From: Synergistaceae bacterium
GTDB lineage: Bacteria; Synergistota; Synergistia; Synergistales; Aminobacteriaceae
Assembly (NCBI GenBank): GCA_017445205.1
Contig: JAFSUP010000042.1
Span: 1-52,443 of the forward strand
Length of the DNA: 52,443 nucleotides
Direction of reading: 5' to 3'
Shown here piece after piece: positions 1-12,040 of the stretch; the stretch's first letter is position 1; every line of letters begins with the position of its first letter. The notes beneath the pieces are model-generated. The model was not told where the DNA came from, made no database searches, and worked only from the letters and a program-made list of their open reading frames with translations. A program made the position numbers and the translations under genes.

Positions 1-2140
1 ATTTGGCTTAGTGTTACTTCTATTTGGCATCGCCGTCTTCTTCAGCTGGGTTAGCATATCGGCTGTTCAAAAAGATATTGCCTTTCTACAACAGATAACT
101 CGTGCACTTCGACTATCGAACGACATGAACACGACATCAGGATACATTCGTTCAGGCATTTGGACTTTACGCTACACCGAGAGCGAAGCAGATATTGACG
201 GACTTCGAAGCAGTATAGCGGAAATTCAAATTAAGATTGACACGGCTAAACGTCTTTACGGTGAACAGCCACGACTTACAGCGGTGTTGGGTTCTGTTGC
301 CGATATGGACAACATGGTTCGCAACAGCATGAATAATTTGAACAAAATCAATATTTTAATTCGCGACAAGAAAGCCGCCGTTAAAAAACTCGACGAGGAA
401 ATTAACGCCATTCAAAATATTTTCATCGATGTAGCTGACATTCAATATAAAAGGACGTCGGACGGAATCAGAGATTCGGTTCAATCTTTAGGCAAGCCGG
501 GCGGCACTCAAGCTTCGGTCATTGCTGACTTAAACAGAAAAGTCAACAGTATAAGGTCAAACGAAGAATTATTAACGCGACTTCTTATCGCCGCTTGGAA
601 GTATCAACAAGGAATGCAATATCGCGATATCGAAACTCTGAACGGCGTCATGGCTCAACTAAACGAACTCGAAGTCGCTTGCAACAAATTCGCCGACGCT
701 ACGACAGTCCCAGAAGTTCGCGAGAAACTTATCAACAGTCGAAACGCTTTCACGATATTCAAAACTAGCTTTCATGAAGTCCTTGTCGCTTATAAAGAAA
801 CAGATCCGCTCTTCGAGTCACTCATAAATAACACGACAGAACTTGCTATACTTGCAGATAGGATTATGGCAGCCGGCCTTAGCAGTCTGAACGAACTCAC
901 GCAAGCCGGCTATGAAGCTCTGGGCAGCGCGGTTTTATTATTAATCTCGTTGGCGGCCGCAGCTATTGTTGTCGGACTTGGGATAGCTTTCATAATTGCA
1001 AACTCGATTCGCAAACCTTTATCGCGCGTCGTCGAACTTGTTACTAATGCCCGCGATGGTGATATGTCAATCACACGCGCGCATTTTAAGTATGAAGGAC
1101 ATGATGAACTCGGAGACCTTGGCGACGCTCTTTCAGAAATGTTCGCTTCGCTTCGCAAGGCGATTGGAGAAATTCGCGACAATGCGAACTCTTCAACCGA
1201 AAAAGCTTCCACAATGAGAGAAGACGCCGCCGCAAATCTTGACGGAGCTAACAAAGTTCGTAAGGCCGTCGCCGATACAGTGAAGCTAATGGAATCAAAT
1301 TCTTCATCGCTCGAACAAAGCAATGCCGGCACCGAGGAAATGTCTTCAGCGTCTTTGACTTCGGCACAAGCTGCTACAGATTGCGCGGAGTTCATAGCGA
1401 ACGTTACGCAAGTTGCAGACCAAGCCGCCCAAACTGTCGAAGAAGCTATCTCTAATATGAGTATCCTTCAAGCAAAGACCGACGATAGCGGACAAAAATT
1501 ACAAAGTCTCGTTGACTCCGTTGACAAAATCAGCGAAACTATCAGCGTCATTACTTCAATCGCGGATCAAACGAACTTATTAGCGCTTAACGCAGCCATC
1601 GAAGCAGCTAGAGCGGGCGAAGCTGGACGAGGTTTTGCGGTCGTTGCTGAAAGTGTCAGGAAGCTCGCCGAAGAATCCGGACGCGCCGCGGAGAGTGTTC
1701 GCGAACTGACCGAAGCTCTTCAAGAAGGAGCACGAAACACTAAAGAAGCCAGTGATGAAACCGCGGGCCTGTTAATTCAGACGGTAGAGAAAGCGAACGG
1801 CGCTAAAGATTCTCTCGCTGAAGCTATGAGTCAAATTGATAAAGCGAATGACAGAATCCAAAATATCGCGGCGGTAGCTCAAGAGCAGGCAGCCTCAAGC
1901 AGAGAAATCGCTTCAGGTATCGACAGCGTAACGAAAGCGACAACTGAAATTCTTGAACACCTCGAAGGAATCAAAACTTCAATGGACGCTACAGCAGTCG
2001 TTGCAGAACGAGCGGCGCGAATTTCTGGCGAACAGACGCAGCTAGCTCAAGATCTTCGTGTTTCATTATCGATGTTTAATATCGGCGACGGGAAAAAAGT
2101 TATCGCCCAAGAACCCGCAGCACTGCCCGCAGAAAACTAG
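1..2140 (+). CDS. Methyl-accepting chemotaxis protein, copy 1 (5' partial)
   Basis: Transmembrane chemoreceptor that would pass periplasmic ligand signals to CheW/CheA. The reading frame is open from base 2 and its first residues (FGLVLLLFG) match residues about 15-23 of the copies downstream, so the true start lies just outside the window; the GTG at 11 is internal. In order: the end of a first membrane segment, a sensor region of about 280 residues that looks all-helical, a second membrane segment (bases about 925-1000), a HAMP linker starting [11 protein letters not shown], and a signalling hairpin with the tip motif [15 protein letters not shown]. The sensor resembles copies 3 and 4 ([19 protein letters not shown]). 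The C-terminus ends in ALPAEN. The ligand cannot be told from sequence. Confidence 0.96.
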   Translation, partial: FGLVLLLFGIAVFFSWVSISAVQKDIAFLQQITRALRLSNDMNTTSGYIRSGIWTLRYTESEADIDGLRSSIAEIQIKIDTAKRLYGEQPRLTAVLGSVADMDNMVRNSMNNLNKINILIRDKKAAVKKLDEEINAIQNIFIDVADIQYKRTSDGIRDSVQSLGKPGGTQASVIADLNRKVNSIRSNEELLTRLLIAAWKYQQGMQYRDIETLNGVMAQLNELEVACNKFADATTVPEVREKLINSRNAFTIFKTSFHEVLVAYKETDPLFESLINNTTELAILADRIMAAGLSSLNELTQAGYEALGSAVLLLISLAAAAIVVGLGIAFIIANSIRKPLSRVVELVTNARDGDMSITRAHFKYEGHDELGDLGDALSEMFASLRKAIGEIRDNANSSTEKASTMREDAAANLDGANKVRKAVADTVKLMESNSSSLEQSNAGTEEMSSASLTSAQAATDCAEFIANVTQVADQAAQTVEEAISNMSILQAKTDDSGQKLQSLVDSVDKISETISVITSIADQTNLLALNAAIEAARAGEAGRGFAVVAESVRKLAEESGRAAESVRELTEALQEGARNTKEASDETAGLLIQTVEKANGAKDSLAEAMSQIDKANDRIQNIAAVAQEQAASSREIASGIDSVTKATTEILEHLEGIKTSMDATAVVAERAARISGEQTQLAQDLRVSLSMFNIGDGKKVIAQEPAALPAEN

Positions 2141-2167
2141 CTCACGAAAATTAAAAAAAAATTTTTC

Positions 2168-2200
2168 AGCCTCGTGTTTTAAGTGCGGGGCTGTTTGCTT
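2168..2200 (+). terminator. Weak terminator hairpin after receptor copy 1
   Basis: AGCCTCG pairs with CGGGGCT (one G-T pair) around an 11-base loop; only a broken T-rich stretch follows. It sits in the same place as the clearer hairpins after the other three receptor genes. Confidence 0.4.
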
Positions 2201-2224
2201 TATTGCTTAGTTATTTGTTATGAT
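2195..2224 (+). promoter_or_regulatory. Promoter for receptor copy 2
   Basis: TTGCTT (2195-2200), an 18-base spacer and TATGAT (2219-2224), with an extended -10 TG (TGTTATGAT at 2216-2224). The arrangement repeats before copies 3 and 4, which raises confidence. Confidence 0.6.
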
Positions 2225-2287
2225 AATCACAATAAAATAAGCCACAAAAATCCACAAAAATTTTTTCAAAGGAGACATTATTTTAAT

Positions 2288-4453
2288 ATGTTACGAAAAT
2301 TGAATATTACTGGTAAACTCTCCGTAGGCTTCGGCATAGTGCTTTTACTTTTCGGCGTTGCTGTCTTTTTAAGTTGGACAAGTCTTTCCGCCGTTCAATC
2401 AGACATGAGCTTTCAGAAAAGTGTCGCGGCACAGCTTGAAAATAATTACGATCTTTCCGATGCAGTAGTTTCTTATCGTGTCAACGTTCGTAATTTGAAA
2501 TTCACAGAGAAAGATGAAGATGGCGATGCGGCTCTTAATGAAGTCGCTAGAATCCGCAAAGACATTGAAGACGGCAAAAAACTTTACGAAGGGGATAAAA
2601 GACTTCTCAGCCTCTCTACCCTTCCCGAAACAGAAAAAGTTTTGAACACAAGCGTGGCAACAATTAACAAGATAATCGCGATGGTTAAGGCCAAGCGCGC
2701 GGCTGCCACAAAATTTATTGAAGAATCGAATCAAATGTCCAAGATATTAGCCGGAATCGTTGATGCTCGTTATGACTTAGCACGTAGCGATCATAAGAAT
2801 GACCCTGAAGGCTTTGACCTCGAGCGCGCTCTAACTCGGATTAAAGAGTACGAAACAATGAAAAATGAATTTTCGTTACTTATGGAAAATTATTACATTG
2901 CAGCATTAAATCGCGATATTAGAGGGATGAACAATCTCATCAATCAGTTCAAAAATCTTCAGGGCAAATATAATACTTCTTATGAAACTTCAAAAGTTCA
3001 AGCAATTAAAGATATGCTTCTTCCTGCGATTAACGCTTTCAGACCTCTTGAAAATACCCTTAATGATGTCGTAACGACTTTCTCGCAGTTTGACCCAATG
3101 TTCGATCAGTTCTTCAAAGAATGCGCGAATCTTCAAGAAAGGTCAGATGCCCTAATTCAGGCTTGTATCAGAAGAACAAATTTGCTTTCGACATCAAGCT
3201 ATGACGCTATCGGAAGCTCGATAATGTTGATGATAGCTCTCGCCGCTGTTGCTGTCGTTGTTGGTCTTGGTATCGCGTTCTTCATTGCGAAATCAATTTC
3301 TAAACCGCTTGGACGTGTTGTCGAACTCGTAACGGAAGCACGCGACGGCGATATGTCAATAGTTCGCGATGATTTTCATTACGAAGGCAAAGACGAGCTT
3401 AACAATCTCGGCGATGCTTTGTCAGAAATGTTTGTTTCATTGCGCACGGCGATCAGTGAAATCCGAGATAACGCAAATTCTTCGACCGAGAAGGCTGCGA
3501 CTATGCACACTGACGCTTCAGCAAACCTTCAGGGCGCTAATGACGTCCGCAAAGCTGTTGCCGATGTTGTAAAACTCATGGAATCAAATTCATCGTCGCT
3601 TCAAGAAAGTAACGCCGGCACAGAAGAAATGTCCGCGGCGTCTATGACAAGCGCACAAGCCGCAACTGACTGCGCCGAGTTTATTTCAAACGTTACTCAA
3701 GTTGCGAACACTGCTACTCAAACGGTACAAGACGCTATAGCAAACATGGCAATTCTTCAAACTAAGACCGACGAAAGCGGCGAGAAACTTCAAGGACTTG
3801 TCGATTCTGTTGACAAGATTAGCGAGTTCATCGGCGTTATAACGTCCATTGCTGACCAGACGAATTTATTAGCGTTGAACGCGGCCATCGAAGCAGCTCG
3901 AGCGGGTGAAGCGGGGCGAGGCTTTGCAGTTGTCGCCGAGAGTGTCAGAAAACTCGCAGAGGAATCAGGACGCGCGGCAGACAGTGTTCGCGGCTTAATG
4001 GGAGATCTTCAAGACGGTGCACGCAACACTAAGACGGCTAGTGATGAAACTGCTACTTTGCTCGTTCAGACCGTTGAGAAGGCCAATGAAGCGAAAGACT
4101 CTCTCGCCAGTGCTATGGGACAGATCGACCAAGCTAACGACAGAATCCAAAATATCGCAGCCGTAGCTCAAGAGCAGGCAGCGTCAAGCCGTGAAATAGC
4201 TCAAGGGATTGACAACGTAACAAAGGCAACAACGGAAATTCTTGACCATCTTGAAGGCATAAAGAACTCCATGGACGAGACAGCGATAGTTGCAGAGCGC
4301 GCAGCAAGAATTTCAAATGAACAGACACAACTTGCCCAAGACCTCCGCGATTCACTTTCGATGTTTAATATCGGAGAAGACGAAGGAAAAAGCAAAACTA
4401 AAAAACAGAAAGCCTCAAAGTCTGACACACAACCTGCGCAACTTCCGGCCTAA
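2288..4453 (+). CDS. Methyl-accepting chemotaxis protein, copy 2
   Basis: Complete chemoreceptor of 721 residues. The start is the ATG at 2288 ([11 protein letters not shown]), chosen because AAAGGAG lies at 2268-2274 and the N-terminus then matches copies 3 and 4; the open frame reaches 35 codons further upstream without support. Membrane segment 1 is near residues 12-32, the sensor spans about 33-310, membrane segment 2 about 312-337, then HAMP and the signalling hairpin with its tip near residue 530. The sensor is the most divergent of the four (it lacks [10 protein letters not shown]), so it probably senses something different, while the signalling half is nearly the same as copies 3 and 4. 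It ends in a lysine-rich linker and QLPA. Confidence 0.96.
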   Translation: MLRKLNITGKLSVGFGIVLLLFGVAVFLSWTSLSAVQSDMSFQKSVAAQLENNYDLSDAVVSYRVNVRNLKFTEKDEDGDAALNEVARIRKDIEDGKKLYEGDKRLLSLSTLPETEKVLNTSVATINKIIAMVKAKRAAATKFIEESNQMSKILAGIVDARYDLARSDHKNDPEGFDLERALTRIKEYETMKNEFSLLMENYYIAALNRDIRGMNNLINQFKNLQGKYNTSYETSKVQAIKDMLLPAINAFRPLENTLNDVVTTFSQFDPMFDQFFKECANLQERSDALIQACIRRTNLLSTSSYDAIGSSIMLMIALAAVAVVVGLGIAFFIAKSISKPLGRVVELVTEARDGDMSIVRDDFHYEGKDELNNLGDALSEMFVSLRTAISEIRDNANSSTEKAATMHTDASANLQGANDVRKAVADVVKLMESNSSSLQESNAGTEEMSAASMTSAQAATDCAEFISNVTQVANTATQTVQDAIANMAILQTKTDESGEKLQGLVDSVDKISEFIGVITSIADQTNLLALNAAIEAARAGEAGRGFAVVAESVRKLAEESGRAADSVRGLMGDLQDGARNTKTASDETATLLVQTVEKANEAKDSLASAMGQIDQANDRIQNIAAVAQEQAASSREIAQGIDNVTKATTEILDHLEGIKNSMDETAIVAERAARISNEQTQLAQDLRDSLSMFNIGEDEGKSKTKKQKASKSDTQPAQLPA

Positions 4454-4477
4454 ATTAGGCGACTGATTATAAAATAT

Positions 4478-4518
4478 AAAAAAATCTTCTTTTGTCGTAA
4501 TGGCGGGAAGATTTTTTT
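4478..4518 (+). terminator. Intrinsic terminator after receptor copy 2
   Basis: AAAAAAATCTTC (4478-4489) pairs with GAAGATTTTTTT (4507-4518) around a 17-base loop, giving an A/T-flanked stem with a terminal T run. Confidence 0.75.
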
Positions 4519-4520
4519 AT

Positions 4521-4549
4521 TTGCGCCGTTGTTTATACTTTGCTATGAT
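4521..4549 (+). promoter_or_regulatory. Promoter for receptor copy 3
   Basis: TTGCGC (4521-4526), a 17-base spacer and TATGAT (4544-4549) preceded by TG (TGCTATGAT). The transcript would carry a leader of roughly 70 bases. Confidence 0.65.
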
Positions 4550-4624
4550 AACGAAAATTTTCAATCTCCCCGAGGTTATAAAACTTAAGGGGCAGAAATT
4601 TTTTAAGAGAGGATTATATTTTAT

Positions 4625-6802
4625 ATGTTAAAGAACTTAAAGATCACTGCAAAGCTCGGGGTTGGTTTTGGGCTGGTGTTGCTTCTGTTCGGAGTTGCTG
4701 TCTTCTTCAGCTGGAACAGTATATCGGCCGTACAGAGCGACATAAACTTTGTCTCAAATGTCGTGAAAGCCATGACTATCGCGAACACAATGAACGATAC
4801 TGTAGCATGGATTCGCGCAGGCATTCGAGATCTTCGTTTTTCAGAAAGCGAAAATGACATTAAATCATTGCAAGGCTACGTTGAGCAGCTAAACGGAGAA
4901 CTTAACTCCGCTAAACAGCTTTACGCAGCACAGCCGGGCCTGACTTCGCTGTCTACTCTTCCAGAGATTGAAAGAACTCTCCGAAACAGTTCCGCAAATC
5001 TCGATAAAGTCATTTCGATGATCCGCACAAAGAGGGCAGCTGTTAAAAAACTTGACGAAGAAATTGCTATTATACAGAAACTTTTTAACGATGTTACTGA
5101 AATTCAGTATAAAAGAGTTTACGACGGAATTAAAGAAGCAGTTTCAGATGCAAGAAACACGAGCGAAAGTACTGATGAAATAATAGCCACGCTTAACAGA
5201 AAGTTTAATCGTATAGGTTTTGATGAAGACTTAATGAAACGTCTGCTCACGGCCGCTTGGCACTATCAAGAGGGAATGCAGTACCGAGATGTTAAGACCC
5301 TTAATAAAGTTGTGGACGAGCTTAACGAAATAGAAGCTAAAGTCAACGAATTTATTCAGGATACTAACGTTCCCCAAGTCCGTGAGATGCTTGTTAATAC
5401 CCGCGGCGCTTTCCCAGCTTTCAAAACTGCTTTCGCTGATGTTCTTAGAGGATTCACAGAGACTGACCCTTTATTTGAAAGTCTTTTGCAGGACGGGCGC
5501 GAGTTAAGAGCCGCGGCTGAAGGCATTATGAGCACCGCCGTTACCCGCGTAACAAATTTCACGCAAGATAGTTATGACGCTTTGGGCAGTGCCTTATGGT
5601 TGTTGATAGGCTTGGCGGCCATAGCCATAGTAGTCGGCTTAGGCGTAGCGTTCTATATTGCCGGTTCTATTCGCAAGCCGTTATCAAGAGTTGTCGAACT
5701 CGTAACGAATGCTCGCGACGGCGATATGTCGATAACTCGCGGCGACTTCCATTATGATGGACACGACGAACTTGGAGAACTTGGCGACGCTTTGTCAGAA
5801 ATGTTTATTTCGTTGCGCACAGCGATTAGCGAAATTCGAGATAACGCAAACTCTTCGACAGAAAAAGCTGCGACAATGCACGAAGACGCTTCAGCAAACC
5901 TCGACGGAGCAAATAACGTCCGCAAGGCTGTAGCTGATACCGTGAAGCTTATGGAATCAAATTCAGCTTCGCTGCAAGAGAGCAACGCCGGTACGGAAGA
6001 AATGTCCGCGGCGTCAATGACAAGTGCACAAGCTGCTACGGACTGCGCAGAGTTTATTTCAAACGTTACTCAGGTCGCTAACAAAGCCACACAAACCGTC
6101 CAAGAAGCGATTGCGAACATGGCTATACTTCAAACTAAAACTGACGAGAGTGGCGAAAAGCTTCAGGGTCTTGTCGATTCTGTTGATAAGATTAGCGAAT
6201 TTATCGGTGTCATCACGTCCATAGCTGACCAAACGAACTTGCTTGCACTTAACGCCGCCATCGAAGCAGCTCGTGCAGGTGAAGCCGGGCGCGGTTTCGC
6301 AGTCGTCGCTGAAAGTGTACGAAAGCTCGCTGAAGAGTCAGGCCGTGCTGCTGACAGTGTCCGTGGTTTAATGGGCGATCTTCAAGACGGAGCTCGCGAC
6401 ACTAAGACGGCAAGTGATGAAACAGCTACGCTTCTTGTTCAGACTGTCGAAAAAGGAAACGCCGCAAAAGATTCACTCGCTGAAGCCATGAGCCAAATCG
6501 ACAAGGCGAACGACCGAATTCAAAATATTGCGGCTGTAGCAGAAGAACAAGCGGCTTCAAGTCGTGAAATCGCAGCCGGAATTGACAATGTAACGAAAGC
6601 CACAACTGAAATTCTTGACCATCTTGAAGGTATCAAAAATTCCATGGACGAGACAGCAGTAGTAGCTGAACGCGCGGCGAGAATTTCAAACGAACAGACG
6701 CAGCTTGCTCAAGACCTTCGAGATTCTCTTTCGATGTTTAATATTGGTGATGGCGGTTCAGGCGCAAAGAAAGGCCGCAAAGCTCTTCCCGCAAAAAAAT
6801 AA
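4625..6802 (+). CDS. Methyl-accepting chemotaxis protein, copy 3
   Basis: Complete chemoreceptor of 725 residues; ATG at 4625 with AAGAGAGGA at 4605-4613. Membrane segment 1 at about residues 11-31, helical-looking sensor about 33-315, membrane segment 2 about 319-342, HAMP about 343-395, signalling hairpin with its tip near residues 535-560. The sensor is related to copies 1 and 4 through shared blocks such as [10 protein letters not shown] and YQEGMQYRD. The codons of the signalling half differ from copy 2 at many synonymous positions even where the protein is identical, so the duplication is not recent. The gene has its own promoter and terminator and ends in a basic linker with ALPAKK. 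Confidence 0.97.
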   Translation: MLKNLKITAKLGVGFGLVLLLFGVAVFFSWNSISAVQSDINFVSNVVKAMTIANTMNDTVAWIRAGIRDLRFSESENDIKSLQGYVEQLNGELNSAKQLYAAQPGLTSLSTLPEIERTLRNSSANLDKVISMIRTKRAAVKKLDEEIAIIQKLFNDVTEIQYKRVYDGIKEAVSDARNTSESTDEIIATLNRKFNRIGFDEDLMKRLLTAAWHYQEGMQYRDVKTLNKVVDELNEIEAKVNEFIQDTNVPQVREMLVNTRGAFPAFKTAFADVLRGFTETDPLFESLLQDGRELRAAAEGIMSTAVTRVTNFTQDSYDALGSALWLLIGLAAIAIVVGLGVAFYIAGSIRKPLSRVVELVTNARDGDMSITRGDFHYDGHDELGELGDALSEMFISLRTAISEIRDNANSSTEKAATMHEDASANLDGANNVRKAVADTVKLMESNSASLQESNAGTEEMSAASMTSAQAATDCAEFISNVTQVANKATQTVQEAIANMAILQTKTDESGEKLQGLVDSVDKISEFIGVITSIADQTNLLALNAAIEAARAGEAGRGFAVVAESVRKLAEESGRAADSVRGLMGDLQDGARDTKTASDETATLLVQTVEKGNAAKDSLAEAMSQIDKANDRIQNIAAVAEEQAASSREIAAGIDNVTKATTEILDHLEGIKNSMDETAVVAERAARISNEQTQLAQDLRDSLSMFNIGDGGSGAKKGRKALPAKK

Positions 6803-6833
6803 ATCGCCGTTCTTAAAAAAAAATTTTTAGATG

Positions 6834-6862
6834 CCCCCATGCTTAAAAGTATGGGGGTTATT
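6834..6862 (+). terminator. Intrinsic terminator after receptor copy 3
   Basis: CCCCCAT (6834-6840) pairs with ATGGGGG (6851-6857) and the stem can extend inward to about ten pairs; TTATTT follows. Confidence 0.75.
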
Positions 6863-6890
6863 TGCGCGAATATCACTATTTTGTTATCAT
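6862..6890 (+). promoter_or_regulatory. Promoter for receptor copy 4
   Basis: TTGCGC (6862-6867), a 17-base spacer and TATCAT (6885-6890) with an extended -10 TG. It has the same -35 hexamer and spacing as the promoter of copy 3. Confidence 0.6.
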
Positions 6891-6979
6891 TACATTAAAA
6901 TAATAACTTACTTTTATATTCCCGGTGTCTATTGCGCTGTTGTGAAATAAAAATTCTTTTCAAGGAGAATAAATTCGTA

Positions 6980-9160
6980 ATGTTAAAAAATTTGAAAATC
7001 ACTGCTAAGTTAGGTGTGGGGTTCGGGCTTGTATTAGCCTTGTTCGGTGTCGCTGTCTTTTTTAGTTGGCAAAGTATTTCTGTTGTTCAAAGCGAAATGG
7101 CGTTCCTTCAAGACGTCGCTAAGTCTTTGGACATGGTGAACGATGCTAACGGTTTCGTATCTTGGATTCGTGCTGACATTCGAGATTTACACTATTCAGA
7201 GAGCGAAGAAGATATTTCCCGTCTTCAAGGACATATCACAGATTTACAAAAAGAATTAACTGAGATTAATCAACTTTACACAAGAATCCCAAGAATGGAT
7301 TCACTTGCCGGAGCGGCCGCTATGGAAACGGTGTTGCGCCGCGGCGTATCGAACTTGAATAAACTCGTCAGTCTAATTCGCGTCAAAGCCTCCGCCGTTA
7401 AAAAACTCAATGAAGATATCGTTGTAATTCAACGTAATTTTAATGAAATCGTCGAGCTTCAATATAAACGAACGTACGACGAAATAAATGAAGTCGTTAA
7501 AGACCTCAAAGGCGGCTCTAACGATGAAATTATATTAAATCTTGCTTCGGACCTGACGCGCAAAGTAGATCGCGTTAAAGGTGCTGAAGACATGATGAAG
7601 CAATTAATCACGATCGCTTGGCGTTATCAAGAAGGAATGATGAACGACGACGCCAAAGCCTTGAGTAACGTTGCTGACTCGCTCGACAAGTTAAACAATA
7701 TGGTCATCGATTTTGCAAACACAACTAAAGTTCAAGACGTCAGAAATAAATTAAACAGTCTTCGCGATGAGTTTCAGACTTTTAAAACGAGTTTCGCCGC
7801 TGTCGTTAAAGCATACAGAGAAACTGAACCATTGTTTCAAGCGTTCTTGAATGATAGTCTTGAACTCACAAACACTGCTGACGTGATGAACGCAGGCGGT
7901 ATTAAAGGTGTCATCACCGTCACAACAAGACAGCACGGCGCACTCGGTCATTCTATGAAGCTTCTTTTAGCATTGGCAGCAGCGGCTATAGTTGTTGGCT
8001 TAGGAATAGCGTTCTATATCGCGGGTTCCATTCGCAAGCCGTTATCAAGAGTCGTCGAACTCGTAACAAACGCTCGTGACGGAGATATGTCAATCACACG
8101 CGACGATTTCCATTATGAAGGCCATGACGAACTTGGTGAACTTGGCGACGCTCTTTCAGAGATGTTCTTGTCGTTGCGCACGGCTATTGGTGAAATCCGC
8201 GACAATGCAAACTCTTCGACGGATAAGGCTTCGACGATGCACACGGACGCGGCAGCAAACCTTAACGGGGCTAATCAAGTCCGCACTGCTGTAGCTGACG
8301 TTGTTAAATTGATGGAATCGAACTCATCATCGCTTCAAGAGAGTAACGCAGGCACCGAAGAGATGTCGGCGGCGTCGATGACTTCAGCACAAGCTGCTAC
8401 GGACTGCGCAGAATTTATTTCTAATGTTACTCAAGTTGCTAACACGGCGACGCAGACTGTTCAAGAAGCCATCGCTAACATGGCCATACTTCAGACTAAG
8501 ACGGACGAGAGCGGAGTGAAACTTCAAGGGCTTGTCGATTCTGTTGACAAGATGAGTGAGTTTATCGGCGCGATCACGTCTATAGCTGACCAGACGAACT
8601 TATTAGCACTCAATGCCGCTATCGAAGCTGCTCGTGCGGGCGAGGCGGGCCGAGGCTTCGCAGTCGTAGCAGAAAGCGTCAGGAAACTCGCGGAAGAATC
8701 CGGGCGTGCAGCGGATAGCGTTCGCGGTCTAATGGAAGCTCTTCAAGAAGGCGCAAGAGAAACCAAATCCGCCAGCGATGAAACTGCTACGCTTCTTGTT
8801 CAAACTGTCGAGAAAGGCAACGCGGCAAAAGACTCTCTTGCCGAGGCCATGGGACAGATCGATAAAGCCAACGACAGAATCCAAAATATCGCCGCCGTCG
8901 CTCAAGAACAAGCCGCTTCAAGCCGCGAAATCGCTCAAGGGATCGACAACGTTACAAAAGCGACTGTTGAAATTCTTGACCACCTTGAAGGCATAAAGAA
9001 CTCAATGGACGAGACCGCAGTAGTCGCTGAACGAGCCGCCAGAATCTCCAACGAACAAACGCAGCTTGCTCAAGACCTTCGAGACTCACTCTCTATGTTC
9101 AAAATTGGCGAAGTCGAAACAAAAACAAAAGGCCAAAAGGCTCTGCCCGCAAATGAATAA
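6980..9160 (+). CDS. Methyl-accepting chemotaxis protein, copy 4
   Basis: Complete chemoreceptor of 726 residues. The ATG at 6980 ([15 protein letters not shown]) is preferred to an in-frame ATG 48 bases upstream because CAAGGAG at 6961-6967 fits it and the N-terminus matches copy 3. Membrane segment 1 at about residues 12-32, sensor about 33-320, membrane segment 2 about 325-350, HAMP, then the signalling hairpin with its tip near residue 543. Sensor blocks such as AVKKLNEDI and WRYQEGM tie it to copies 1 and 3, though much else has diverged. It ends in a short basic linker and ALPANE. No che kinase, adaptor or flagellar gene is visible in the window. Confidence 0.97.
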   Translation: MLKNLKITAKLGVGFGLVLALFGVAVFFSWQSISVVQSEMAFLQDVAKSLDMVNDANGFVSWIRADIRDLHYSESEEDISRLQGHITDLQKELTEINQLYTRIPRMDSLAGAAAMETVLRRGVSNLNKLVSLIRVKASAVKKLNEDIVVIQRNFNEIVELQYKRTYDEINEVVKDLKGGSNDEIILNLASDLTRKVDRVKGAEDMMKQLITIAWRYQEGMMNDDAKALSNVADSLDKLNNMVIDFANTTKVQDVRNKLNSLRDEFQTFKTSFAAVVKAYRETEPLFQAFLNDSLELTNTADVMNAGGIKGVITVTTRQHGALGHSMKLLLALAAAAIVVGLGIAFYIAGSIRKPLSRVVELVTNARDGDMSITRDDFHYEGHDELGELGDALSEMFLSLRTAIGEIRDNANSSTDKASTMHTDAAANLNGANQVRTAVADVVKLMESNSSSLQESNAGTEEMSAASMTSAQAATDCAEFISNVTQVANTATQTVQEAIANMAILQTKTDESGVKLQGLVDSVDKMSEFIGAITSIADQTNLLALNAAIEAARAGEAGRGFAVVAESVRKLAEESGRAADSVRGLMEALQEGARETKSASDETATLLVQTVEKGNAAKDSLAEAMGQIDKANDRIQNIAAVAQEQAASSREIAQGIDNVTKATVEILDHLEGIKNSMDETAVVAERAARISNEQTQLAQDLRDSLSMFKIGEVETKTKGQKALPANE

Positions 9161-9178
9161 ACAGAAATAAATTTTTAA

Positions 9179-9212
9179 GTCGCGCTTTACATACGAGCGC
9201 GGCTATTTTTTT
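9179..9212 (+). terminator. Intrinsic terminator after receptor copy 4
   Basis: GTCGCGCT (9179-9186) pairs with AGCGCGGC (9196-9203), eight pairs with one G-T, followed by TATTTTTTTA. It separates the receptor array from the heat-shock operon. Confidence 0.85.
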
Positions 9213-9217
9213 ATCTA

Positions 9218-9246
9218 TTGACTTTTTTAAACTCACGCGATATTAT
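9218..9246 (+). promoter_or_regulatory. groESL sigma70 promoter
   Basis: TTGACT (9218-9223), exactly 17 bases, then TATTAT (9241-9246). Transcription would begin near 9253, just before the CIRCE operator. Confidence 0.85.
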
Positions 9247-9261
9247 TTGCCGCGTTGTTAA

Positions 9262-9288
9262 TTAGCACTCTTTATTATTGAGTGCCAT
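9262..9288 (+). promoter_or_regulatory. CIRCE operator (HrcA binding site)
   Basis: TTAGCACTC (9262-9270), a nine-base spacer, then GAGTGCCAT (9280-9288). The left arm is a perfect match to the CIRCE consensus and the right arm differs at two outer positions. It lies between the predicted transcription start and groES, the usual place for HrcA repression of chaperonin genes. hrcA itself is not in the window. Confidence 0.92.
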
Positions 9289-9310
9289 TAAAAATTAGGA
9301 GGTCAATATT

Positions 9311-9601
9311 ATGAAACTCAAGCCACTTGGCGACAGAATAGTTGTAAAAGTTTTAAGTGAAGAGAAAAAAACAAAAGGCGGAATCATTCTTCCAGATACA
9401 GCCAAAGAGAAACCCACCGAGGGTGAAGTCATCGCAGTAGGCACCGGCAAAGTACTCGACAACGGAGCAAAGCAGCCAGTCGAAGTCAAAGTCGGCGACA
9501 CAGTAATCTTCAGCAAGTACGCAGGCACAGAAGTCAAACTCGACGGCGAAGAACTTGTAATCTTCAGCGAGCGCGATGTCCTCGCAATCATTGAGAAATA
9601 A
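9311..9601 (+). CDS. groES: Co-chaperonin GroES (Cpn10)
   Basis: Cytoplasmic co-chaperonin of 96 residues, the usual family length, which caps the GroEL ring during ATP-driven folding. It begins [14 protein letters not shown], the classic Cpn10 start, and has a mobile-loop-like stretch ([17 protein letters not shown]) and the GEVIAVGTG block. ATG at 9311 follows AGGAGGT at 9297-9303. It is the first gene of a two-gene operon with groEL 27 bases downstream, expected to be repressed by HrcA at the CIRCE site and induced by heat or misfolded protein. Confidence 0.99.
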   Translation: MKLKPLGDRIVVKVLSEEKKTKGGIILPDTAKEKPTEGEVIAVGTGKVLDNGAKQPVEVKVGDTVIFSKYAGTEVKLDGEELVIFSERDVLAIIEK

Positions 9602-9613
9602 TTACAGAGATAA

Positions 9614-11260
<1,647 letters not shown>

Positions 11261-11261
11261 T

Positions 11262-11293
11262 AGTTAGGAATTAGGAGTGAGGAATTAGGAATT
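11262..11293. repeat. Dispersed GGAATTAGG-type repeat, copy 1
   Basis: An A/G-rich tract of the form TAGTTAGGAATTAGGAGTGA, continuing GGAATTAGGA, directly after the groEL stop. Related tracts occur at 12916-12952 and, inverted, at 40138-40160. Confidence 0.6.
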
Positions 11294-11333
11294 TTAATTT
11301 TTCACTCTGGGCTATAACTTAAAAAAGAATTTT

Positions 11334-11369
11334 TCTCCGTGGGATTAAAACCTGCGGAGATTTTTTTTA
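11334..11369 (+). terminator. Intrinsic terminator after groEL
   Basis: TCTCCG (11334-11339) pairs with CGGAGA (11355-11360), with further possible pairs inside, and is followed by an uninterrupted run of eight T. Confidence 0.85.
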
Positions 11370-11458
11370 TGCGTTAAGTTACGAGGAAATTCGCGCGTGA
11401 AAGTTGTAGAATACACGAAACAGATTTTTAATTTTTTCACAAGGAAAGGTGATAGCCA

Positions 11459-12031
11459 ATGAATTACGAAAATTCTGTAACACTCTCCGGACTGTTACAT
11501 CATCTGAACAGAAAAAAAGATGACAAACATTTTGCTTTCTCAATCCGTCACGAAAATTTATGGTCCGACGGAACAACTCGCAAAGATTTCCTTAACGCCC
11601 GCGCTTTTGCCGATGACGTTCAAGAAAAATTAAAATCTCTTGCCGAAAACACGCCGATAAAAGTCAAAGGCTCTTTGAGAACTTCTAGCGGAAGTGGAGA
11701 ATTATTTCTCGCCGTGTCTGAAGTCGAAGTCTTGCCCGAAAAATTTGAGCTTGAAAACCTCGTGAAGCTCACCGGCTACGTTCATCAAGTCAAAGCTCAA
11801 GCCGAAGGCGAAACAGGAACAGGAAAATATACGCGCTTCGCTGTACGTCAGGAAACTCAAGACGCGGCCGGAAATTCAAGACGCGATTTTATAGTCGTTC
11901 GTGTTTATGATGAAGCCTTGCGCGCTATACTCGCAACTAAAAACGACGGCGATCCCGTCGAAGTCGAAGGCACTTTGCGTTCGTCAAGAGGCAGCGGCGT
12001 CAATTACGTCCGATGCACCGCCATTAAGTAA
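11459..12031 (+). CDS. SSB-like protein with two tandem OB-fold repeats
   Basis: A 190-residue cytoplasmic protein built as an internal duplication. Repeat 1 (about residues 6-92) and repeat 2 (about 100-190) share the same order of blocks: VTLSGLLHHL versus VKLTGYVHQV, FAFSIRHE versus TRFAVRQE, RKDFLNARAF versus RRDFIVVRVY, and IKVKGSLRTSSGSG versus VEVEGTLRSSRGSG. That pattern (xLxGxL, FxxAVRxE, RxDFxxVRxx, VxVEGxLR) is what an SSB/PriB-type OB fold looks like, so single-stranded nucleic acid binding is likely, though not proven. There is no acidic SSB C-terminal tail. AAGGAAAGGTG precedes the ATG. The RpiR-type gene follows 9 bases later, suggesting co-transcription. Confidence 0.85.
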   Translation: MNYENSVTLSGLLHHLNRKKDDKHFAFSIRHENLWSDGTTRKDFLNARAFADDVQEKLKSLAENTPIKVKGSLRTSSGSGELFLAVSEVEVLPEKFELENLVKLTGYVHQVKAQAEGETGTGKYTRFAVRQETQDAAGNSRRDFIVVRVYDEALRAILATKNDGDPVEVEGTLRSSRGSGVNYVRCTAIK

Positions 12032-12040
12032 AAAATTAAA

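Noticed and set aside
910..1395. Long antisense open frames inside the chemoreceptor genes and elsewhere (for example opposite groES/groEL)
   Set aside because: They mirror the codon bias of the real genes, have no ribosome-binding sites or recognisable homology, and lie wholly inside well-supported genes.
1200..8900. Recent gene conversion between the four chemoreceptor signalling halves
   Set aside because: Protein identity is high but codons differ at many synonymous positions throughout, which fits old copies under selection.
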